Under the pieces are notes generated by a model that was not told where the DNA came from, did not search any database, and worked only from the letters and a program-made list of their open reading frames with translations. The translations under genes were made by a program, and so were the position numbers. Shown here one piece after another: positions 56,980-64,000 of a stretch of 64,000 bases of DNA. The stretch is from Rhyacophila brunnea (lineage: Eukaryota; Arthropoda; Insecta; Trichoptera; Rhyacophilidae): the NCBI GenBank assembly GCA_022495005.1, contig JAGYXB010001962.1, forward strand, positions 930,001-994,000, written 5' to 3'. Positions within the stretch are counted from its first letter, which is position 1. Each line of letters begins with the position of its first letter.

Positions 56980-57620
56980 GAACGCGCGGACAGCGGGGCA
57001 TGAAACTCAAACGTATAACCGTGAGTGAAATGCCCAAAAAAGACACTGTCTACGAAAATTTCACGCACGGTTATACATTTGAGTTTAGCATGCCGCTGTC
57101 GCCCCGCCGCCCGCTCTAACACTCTGTTCTTAGTGCTCAGCCGTAGTGGTTTGGCGGGCGCGGCGCGGCGGCGTCTTGCGAAACTCGAACGTATAACCGC
57201 CGCGCCCGCTAAACCACTACGGCCGAGCACTTAGGCCCCGTCCAACGTAAGCGCGTTCGGCGGAGCAATGAGCGGAGCGCGCAACTCAAACGTACAACTG
57301 TGTGTGAAAGTGTTCGTAGACAGTTATTTTTGGTTATACGTCTATACGGTTATACGTTTGAGCGGCATGCGCAACTCACACGTATAACCGTGTGTGAAAA
57401 TGTTCGTAGATAATGTCTTTTTTGGTTATACGTTTGAGTTGCGCACGCCGCTCAATGCTCCGCCGAACGCGTCCACCCTGGACGGGGCGGGGTCTTAAGG
57501 CCTACGTGGACAGCTTTTGGCGGGGCGGCAGCGGCAGCGGCGAGCGCAACTCACACGTATAACTGTGTGTGAAATGCCCAAAAAAAAGACATTGTCTACG
57601 AACATATATTATTGGCAGTC
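56980..57620. repeat. GC-rich cluster of nested palindromes
   Basis: At least three inverted-repeat pairs: 56990-57037/57058-57102, 57129-57173/57197-57234 and 57252-57298/57422-57470. The motif CTCAAACGTATAACCGTG-type (or its complement GGTTATACGTTTGAGT) occurs many times, together with GTCTACGAA and TTCGTAGA. GC content is far above the rest of the window. Confidence 0.85.
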
Positions 57621-57713
57621 AAGAAAATATTAAAACAATAGGTACCTAGCACATCTAAAAATCATCGGTAGGAGCGGAATTTTGTAACGGACGTCGCGTC
57701 GCTGACCTTCCCT

Positions 57714-58112
57714 AATGGCTCGATGACATCGAGCTACTTTACAAGCTGCTTATCGAAGTTTAAAAGCGGGCGAGTCAGCTAGTGCAATTGTGATGATGAA
57801 CTTTCCACTCGTTCAGAAGCCAACAAGCTGGCGAGTTGAAACCGTCAATTTTGGTACTATTTTGACAGGACGTATTGCGTAGTTCGTTTTTTACCGGCTG
57901 GTTCGCCACTATCGCTCTACTGCGCAGACGCAGATCGGCCCACATGCCAGCGTGTAGCGTGTAAAGTAGTCCGACTGTCAACTTTTCTCGGTAGATTGTT
58001 TACAATCTGCTTGTTAGCTTGTTCGATGATGACACTGGGCGAGTTTACAAGCAAATTGTAAATTCGCCAACTAGCAGCTTGTAAAGCAGCTCAATGTCAT
58101 CGAGGCTTTACG
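57714..58112. mobile_element. Family G TIR element, copy 3
   Basis: GGCTCGATGACATCGAGC at the left and GCTCAATGTCATCGAGGC at the right, with the same CTCTACTGCGCAGACGCAG core. Confidence 0.85.
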
Positions 58113-59290
58113 AGGAGTCATTGTAATCACGCAAAACGTCGAGAAAATTGAAAAGATAATGCACACGGAAATTAACCAATTACCAGATAATCAGCTGTGA
58201 TATTATTTATATTGTTATTTCTTCTAAGAAACAAACTATGTAACGTCAAACGATATAGCTAATCTCACATGTTTCAATGTAGGTAATAAAATTGGCTGTA
58301 GCGCTACTTACCTACCAATAATAATTAATAGGTAAATATTATAAGAGTAATTTTATTATCTCTTTCCTCAAATGAATACACAATGAAATCGATATCACCA
58401 GGATGCGCTTGTTCATAATTATTTTACCCAAAACAACAAAATAAAAATAACTAGTTATGATAATAATATTATTTGGCATTGACATTTTATGTACCTACCT
58501 ACTACAAATATTTAAATAACTGGCAGCATTGATTTCAACTGTCAATATTGACTGTCAAAATATTGCAATTAAACCCCTTTACAGTTACAGTTTTCAGTTA
58601 TGTTTGAGAGAATTATTCTGATTCACTTTTATATCAGAATTTCTGTTCAAATCTGAATTTAAGAATGTATAATGATTAGATTTATCTTATCTATTGTTTG
58701 TAATTTAATTATTGTTCTTATTACGCGCTCCGTATAGGTTCATATAAATTTCTTATCTTTATCACATTGTGTTTTGTGATTCACTTTATTCTCGTTATGC
58801 GTGTTTTTTTTATTTCAACATTACTTTAGTTAGATTCTTAAGGCATACATTTTGATTATTACTAATAATGGGCAACGTTTTCTAGTTTTAACTTCTATAA
58901 TGGCCACAGTTTTCATTTTAAATCCGGCTGTGATAATTAATAAAAATAGTGCTGTGAGGAAACGATTTGGTTTGAAGGAATAACTTATTTGAACAGGTGA
59001 GTGATTAGGTTATTCGTGTGAACTATGAAAAACCAATGACTGATTGAAAATAAGAAGTAAAATATAGTACTCTTTCACTACTCTGCCACCCCAAAAACCA
59101 GACAAGTGTCCAATTAGTGAAATTTTGCAAATTATAATAGTGCATACATACAAAATAATATGGTAAAAATTAAAACAGGTATTTCGGAAAAATAGTTTCT
59201 TTGAGAAATTTATTGTAGCAAATTACGGTTTTATTTATAATCAAAATCAAGAATTTACTACATTATACATATTATGTATAAACTAAGTTT
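58113..59290. other. No gene seen
   Basis: AT-rich spacer without a recognised exon or repeat boundary. Confidence 0.4.
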
Positions 59291-59291
59291 A

Positions 59292-59693
59292 TTAACTAAA
59301 TTTAATATTAAACAGTAAATCACTTGACACAACCAGTTGTTCAGTGAGGCAGATATTCTTGAATGGCTTAGGATTCCTGGCTTTCCCTATGACCAACAGC
59401 TTCATTTTGTGTCTCCCGGTTGCATTGGAGCACGGCATAATTGTGATGCAGTCCTTGGGCACTTTCCTCCCTGATACATTTCTTTCTTCACGATGAACGT
59501 ACGTTTTACGAACGAGAAGTTTCCAAAATAAACCCGTCTCATCTGTACTTACTTGTACGCGGCGGACTACTGAATTTGACAATCGAATACCGGCGAATTA
59601 TGGAGCTTGATTTTATGCTTTCAACTAGTAAAAATAACGGCGGATTATAGTAGTTGTCGGATAATCGAGCGGCGGATTACTGAGAGTGTACTG
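59292..59693 (-). pseudogene. Tigger/jerky-like (pogo) transposase fragment with one terminus
   Basis: The minus-strand frame includes TDETGLFWKLLVRKTYV and TIMPCSNATGRHKMKLLVIG, the DDE-domain signature of CENP-B/Tigger/jerky proteins (DETGLF...A.G....LVIG). Upstream on the same strand the sequence CAGTACACTCTCAGTAATCC followed by GCCGCTCGATTATCCG (ending 59693) is a Tigger-type terminus. HTH domains and the second Asp region are missing, so it is a remnant. Confidence 0.8.
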
Positions 59694-59844
59694 TAATATT
59701 TTTCATGTCATTTGATATGAATGATATGTCACTTCTTGTATTTGCATGCCACAATCGGGTCAGTCCATGGTGGTCATAGTGCCGAGAGTCAGTGTTTGTA
59801 ATATTAAGCAAGTCTGGTCTGTTTATTCCAAGTAAGTTGAAGAA

Positions 59845-60050
59845 AACCTTCGGTACAAGTCGGTTATGGGGAAGCCAGCGGCAAACACATTTTGAAAATA
59901 ACCGATATACTGGATTATTTGTTAGGTTGGGTTAGTTTAGGTTAGGCTATGTTAGGTTAGGTTTTCATTATTGAATTTTGCCAAAATCGGCTATGACAAT
60001 TAGCGCGGCTCCCGCCTGGCTTCCCCATATCCGACTTGTACCAAACCTTC
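59845..60050. repeat. F1 hairpin element, full copy
   Basis: ACAAGTCGGTTATGGGGAAG, then AAAATAACCGATATACTGG, then GGTTAGG-type repeats, then CCAAAATCGGCTATG and GCCTGGCTTCCCCATAT back to ACTTGTACC. The outer arms are complementary. Confidence 0.85.
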
Positions 60051-60117
60051 TTCTATAGAGTTGAAGCACAACGCACACTATTTCAACGTTTGTTGCTTAG
60101 AAAAATGACACTTTTCT

Positions 60118-60375
60118 CCATGGCCTCCACATCCTGCGGGCCGGGCCTCCAAGTAAGGATGTTTGGCAGGCTCCCCTATCTATCACTAAGGTTAACGGTA
60201 GTGTGATGTTTTACAGTGTGTTCCCTAAATGTTATTCCGCAGAACTCCAGAATTCTGCAAAGTAAAATTAAGAGCATTCCGTGTATTTTAGCGATTTTTT
60301 GTTTTTGTAAATAAATTCATTTGAATTATTGAGTTTTCGGCACTCTTCGGATTACGACCCCTTTTTGTGGAAGCC
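60118..60375. mobile_element. Family A MITE, truncated
   Basis: CATGGCCTCCACATCC start, then GTGTGATGTTTTACAGTGTG and GTGTATTTTAGCG; the right end is replaced by an F1 half element. Confidence 0.75.
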
Positions 60376-60400
60376 AGTAATATACTCACATTTGATTTTT

Positions 60401-60510
60401 TGGTACAAGTCGGTTATCCTGGATACAGGGGCAAACACATTTTGAAAATAGCCGATATATTGGATTATTTGTTAGGATAACCTAACCTAACCTAACCTAT
60501 TTTTTTCAGA
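60401..60510. repeat. F1 hairpin element, half copy
   Basis: GGTACAAGTCGGTTAT, AAAATAGCCGATATATTGG and CCTAACCTAACCTAACC; only the left arm and loop are present. Confidence 0.8.
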
Positions 60511-61349
60511 ACATGAATTGTTATGGTCGCTACAATACATACTGCTACCAGTACCAGTACTAGATTATTAGTACATTATGTTACTACCCAACCCAACCTA
60601 CTAAGAATTTCTCATTTGACGATTAATTGCAAATTTAATTATTTCAAGTAGGTACTTATGATTTTTGCGCTTACTTGGACGATAGTGTGGTATCAAAATA
60701 AAATGAAAAATGCCATTGTTCTGTCATGGATGGGACAGATCATGTTTACAGATATTTCCTAGAGGTGACCCAAGGCCCACATTGGCTTGCCTTGCCCATG
60801 ATGATAATATATTTAAATTTACTTACGTTTTATAAATATTTGTTATATACATACATACATTCATTTACGCAATTTGTACCACCAATGTAGTCTATAAGAT
60901 GTACCAGTTTCATCAATTTTCGTGCAGTTGTTTTTGTGTTGTAACAGAATAAACAGACACAAAAAATAATACTAATTAAAGTATCATGAAAATAATTATG
61001 ATGCTATGATCAAAATTTTATTATTAACACATTCGCGGGCACATGTTAGCTAATTCATGTTGTGATATGACACATATTCAAATTGTTATTTTTTAAATTT
61101 TCGATTTATATATGTAGAAATGAGTTAAGTCTTAAGATACGACACTATCTAATGGAAATATGTTCACACCGTGACACAAGAAGCAGGGAACATATTGTTT
61201 TAATCCGAAATACGATTTCTATAAACGTTGTGTCGTATTCCGTTCCACAGTACAGGACGTCAATGGACGTTCTGTCACATCACATCTCACAAAATACGAC
61301 ATTTATAGAAGTCATGTCCGCGAATGATTTAGTACTACATAATATCAGT

Positions 61350-61580
61350 ATATGGCGTGAATATGTTGATAAGTCTAAAATCATAAATTCTCAGGTTTGT
61401 ACGTTTGGCTTTCTGTGGTAAATCAGATATGTTTTTGGATTTAAATTTTTGTAAAATGTAATGTAAATTCTCAACAAACTAAAATTTAAAAATCTTCCTG
61501 ATTTACCACAGAAAGCCAAACATACAAATAGCTGCCCTGACAATTGATGTTTTTAAACATATCAACATATTCACGCTGTA
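61350..61580. repeat. Foldback hairpin upstream of the transporter
   Basis: Left arm 61352-61428 (GGCGTGAATATGTTGATA; TTTGGCTTTCTGTGGTAAAT) and right arm 61498-61580 are complementary in blocks around a loop of about 70 bases. It ends about 75 bases before the transporter exon acceptor. Confidence 0.8.
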
Positions 61581-61656
61581 GACGGATATATTCATATTCT
61601 CTTTGACTTAAGGACTATTCACACGTAAAAGTAACCGAGTACTTGTTTTGTTACAG

Positions 61657-61913
61657 AAGAAGACTCAAATAACCAGTGATGGGTTTCCGTGGCATGTGGC
61701 ACGTGATAACAAGACGGAAAGTAATCGTGGAGACGGAAAATGAAGGTGGTCCACTGCGTCGATGTCTCGGTACACTAGACCTGACTGCCCTGGGAGTTGG
61801 CAGCACTTTGGGAGTCGGCGTCTACGTTTTAGCCGGACACGTGGCCAGAGACAACTCTGGACCATCCGTCATCGTTTCTTTCCTCCTCGCTGCCATCGTA
61901 TCTATATTTGCAG
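61657..61913 (+). CDS. Cationic amino acid transporter (SLC7 type), first coding exon
   Basis: Acceptor TTTTGTTACAG, 22 bases of 5' UTR, ATG at 61679, then 78 codons plus one base to GCAG|GTGTGT (phase 1). The peptide [20 protein letters not shown] precedes the first conserved membrane block [20 protein letters not shown] and [19 protein letters not shown], the TM1-TM2 signature of CAT-type APC superfamily transporters (Slimfast/CAT1 relatives) that import Arg/Lys across the plasma membrane. The exon frame stays open past the donor for a few codons, but the splice joins cleanly to the next exon. Confidence 0.93.
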
Positions 61914-62959
61914 GTGTGTATAGTTTTACCCAAAGTTCTTGAACTACTATAATAGGGGGGAGTAATATGATATCCCTTATTCTCATCAACGAGCTCGTTA
62001 TTCGAACAATACTAGTTGGAGCAACATTCAACACAATGCGGAATGAATGAGGGTACTCGGCTAAAACCAAACGCCACCTATTTGATGCTTGTATTCTGAC
62101 TGCATACTCAGCTTCGAGAACAGATGCTTGCGGCGGATATATGCAGAGTGTGTGGTGATATGACTTTAAGAGTAATTAGGAGATAAGAGAGAGTGACGAA
62201 GCGATATTCGAACTGGTTCAGTCATGTGCTATGGATGACTCAAGACAATCTCAACATGGCCCACTTTTTTTTTAAACCAACCGGATTCCAACGTCCTGGA
62301 AAGCCGTTAAATATGGCTATGAAATGAGGTTTGATAATTTCACTGCGCTCATAGATACGTTCTTACAAACGAAAATCGTACATTGCCCACCTTCAGTTTG
62401 GGCTCACCTTCATTATAGTTATATAAAATCACATTCGATGAAAACTGCTCCATGGCAATCAGTCACCTCATTGTCTACATTCCGTTTAATAACTATACGC
62501 CAACCAATGATCGGTCCCGATTGCTTTATGAACAGTCAGAAATTGTGTATGCATCAAATCTGTGTGAATTTGGCTAAAAGCCAATCCTATGTGGTAAATC
62601 AAAGGATCTTACAGGATGTTAAAATGACCTGGGAAGACACACGAATACTGGTGAGTGACAAGAATTCTTGTAGGTGCTTCTGGGTATGCATTTTTTTCTG
62701 CTAAGGAGTGGACATAAACTAAAAATAAATAAGAATGGACAAGGTTGCGCTATCTTGCGTTGTCTCTTGCCATCTGCGACGTGAATTGTGTACATCAATT
62801 GTAGTATCACTGCAACGTAAGAGTGAATCGATCACGGTGTTGGAATGTTGCACTCTCTGGAAAAATCTGTCATGTATCATTGAGAATAGACACAGCAGCT
62901 CACAAACTAGAGTATGCTATTCTACTTGCCGTATTAATTTCAATAAAATAATATTTCAG
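61914..62959. other. Transporter intron with repeat K copy 2 and LINE-like debris
   Basis: 62335-62600 (+) is repeat K, homologous to the reverse complement of 36003-36269 (GACGTTCTTACAAA-type start, then CATCAAATCTGTGTGAATTT). The stretch 62130-62310 reads like a decayed LINE C-terminus (WFSHVLWM, TGFQRPGKPL). Confidence 0.65.
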
Positions 62960-63088
62960 GTCTCTGCTATGCGGAGTTGGGAAGTAAAGTGCCGCGAGCT
63001 GGGTCTGCCTATGTATATACCTACGTTTGTATCGGAGAATTCGTCGCATTTATTATAGGATGGAATCTTATATTAGAATATATAATCG
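62960..63088 (+). CDS. Cationic amino acid transporter, exon 2 of those visible
   Basis: 129 nt, phase 1 in and out; acceptor ATATTTCAG, donor ATCG|GTAAGT. It encodes [20 protein letters not shown] and [20 protein letters not shown], the highly conserved TM2-TM3 region (GSAYVY and [16 protein letters not shown]) of CAT transporters. Confidence 0.95.
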
Positions 63089-63776
63089 GTAAGTAAGTAT
63101 ATTCTTATTACAGACGGTTAATACTATAACCATCAATGGTGAAGACTCCATACAAGGCTATTATTTACCTCGAAAAATAATATTAAATTGCTATGCTTAA
63201 TAATTAGTTATTAATTTTATATTTAAAAAAAATAATATAAATTGCCAACGACAACTGCCTGTAGGTATGCATTATAAATTGATTGTCGGTTTGGGCAACT
63301 ATGGTACTACATAATACAGTCAAAGAAAGGCTGCAGGAATTTGGAACATTTCACGCATACCAGTTGCATACAATATTACACATAATATATTGTAAAAAAC
63401 ACACATGCAATGTCAAAACCGGTTTCATACTATCGCATGCCCTGAGGCTGTAGGTATTTTATCCTAACATGTTTACAGCAATGTAATTTTTGTAAATATA
63501 TACTTTTACGGTAAGACACTCAACTATCGAACGGTAGAATTTTCTAGTCCGGGTTCAAATTGAGGTGCGCATTACTTTTTTTAAAATCTATTTTAGTGCC
63601 TGTTGTCTTTTTTTTAGTAAAATATCTATAACTGGGAGTTAAATGTACCAAAACGTACTAAAATGAAGCGGAACTATAGAAATTACACACTAATAGCCGG
63701 GCACATAAAATCGAGGTGCCCTGTGTATTAACTTTTACCAGCTCGTATTGATTATAATTGAATATTATTTTTTTAG
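63089..63776. other. Transporter intron with a weak tRNA-like box B
   Basis: Near 63510-63560 GGGTTCAAATTG follows a possible box A; too weak to call a SINE. Nothing else recognised. Confidence 0.35.
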
Positions 63777-63932
63777 GATCTGCTAGCGTGTCACGTGCCA
63801 TCAGCTTGTATCTGGACACTCTTCTCAATGGCACGTTGAAGCAAACATTCCGGGAAATCGCACCGATCGATGTTCCTTATTTGTCCGACTACTTCGACTT
63901 CTTGGCGTTTGGACTGTCTCTAGTATTAGGAG
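63777..63932 (+). CDS. Cationic amino acid transporter, exon 3 of those visible (gene runs off the window)
   Basis: 156 nt, phase 1 in and out; acceptor TTTTTTTTAG, donor GGAG|GTATGG. It encodes SASVSRAISLYLDTLLNGTL, an extracellular-loop stretch, then YLSDYFDFLAFGLSLVLGG starting the next membrane segment. About 140 residues of a roughly 600-residue protein are present in the window. Confidence 0.93.
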
Positions 63933-64000
63933 GTATGGTCAAAACTAAATCCACTAGAAAAACCATATATCGATGGTCTAATTTTAATACCCCGTATCTG

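Noticed and set aside
57025..57234. Arg/Ala-rich frames on both strands
   Set aside because: Produced by the GC-rich palindromes; both strands are open for the same reason and no domain is seen.
1..64000. CRISPR arrays, bacterial operons, riboswitches
   Set aside because: No regularly spaced direct repeats with unique spacers, no compact co-directional ORFs; the intron-exon genes show this is animal DNA.

Overview
This is about 64 kb of AT-rich, intron-rich animal DNA, almost certainly an insect and most likely a moth or butterfly. The insect call rests on long introns with GT-AG (and some GC-AG) junctions, insect-type alkaline phosphatase and amino-acid-transporter exons, TTAGG-type repeats (the insect telomere motif), an RTE-type LINE with a FADD box, tRNA-derived SINEs, and many hAT-type MITEs. 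The Lepidoptera call is inference from repeat style, for example the 'cagcagtgg...gatgatgat' tail near 29450-29495. There are no operons, Shine-Dalgarno sites or CRISPR arrays.

Genes. (1) A membrane-bound/secreted-type alkaline phosphatase lies on the minus strand. Eight coding exons run from 44549 (start codon, signal peptide) down to 29635, and their phases join without a break: 1,387 nt, 462 residues plus one base. The last exon(s), roughly 60-100 residues, were not found. (2) A SLC7-type cationic amino acid transporter lies on the plus strand from 61657, with three exons visible before the window ends. (3) At 13682-22345 (+) are a plausible first exon, a clear internal exon with an RGS-domain-like tail, and a plausible terminal exon; they may be one gene. 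(4) At 12399-12579 (-) is a plausible first coding exon of a gene running left, divergent from the 13682 exon.

Mobile DNA fills most of the rest. Using target-site duplications visible in the sequence, I define several non-autonomous families: A (CATGGCCCCCAC ends, 8-bp TSD), C (CAGTGGCGAAGGGTG, 8 bp), D (CAGTGGCGTACCC, 8 bp), E (CAGTGACGTCCC, 8 bp), M (CAGSGCTCGAAATG, 8 bp) and a TAGGGATCCCG family (8 bp). All are hAT-like by TSD, although A could be P-like. There is also a TA-flanked mariner-like MITE (L), a TA-flanked pogo-like element, families G, H, I and J with long terminal inverted repeats, and foldback hairpins with TTAGG-like loops. These elements are nested up to three deep. Autonomous-element remains are an RTE LINE with a 9-bp TSD, an R1/jockey-like LINE tail, a GTF2IRD2-like hAT transposase, a Tigger/jerky-like transposase, and a deletion derivative of a TIR transposon.

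Region by region: 1-11110, repeats only; 11110-22350, two candidate genes with one TIR transposon and the RTE LINE between their exons; 22350-29630, repeats; 29635-44549, alkaline phosphatase with repeat-packed introns; 44555-61350, repeats, hairpins and a GC-rich palindrome cluster; 61657-end, transporter. The most interesting points are a MITE whose target duplication contains the alkaline phosphatase start codon, two successive GC-AG introns in that gene, a SINE sharing its tail with a LINE in the same window, and the repeated hairpin elements with telomere-like loops.
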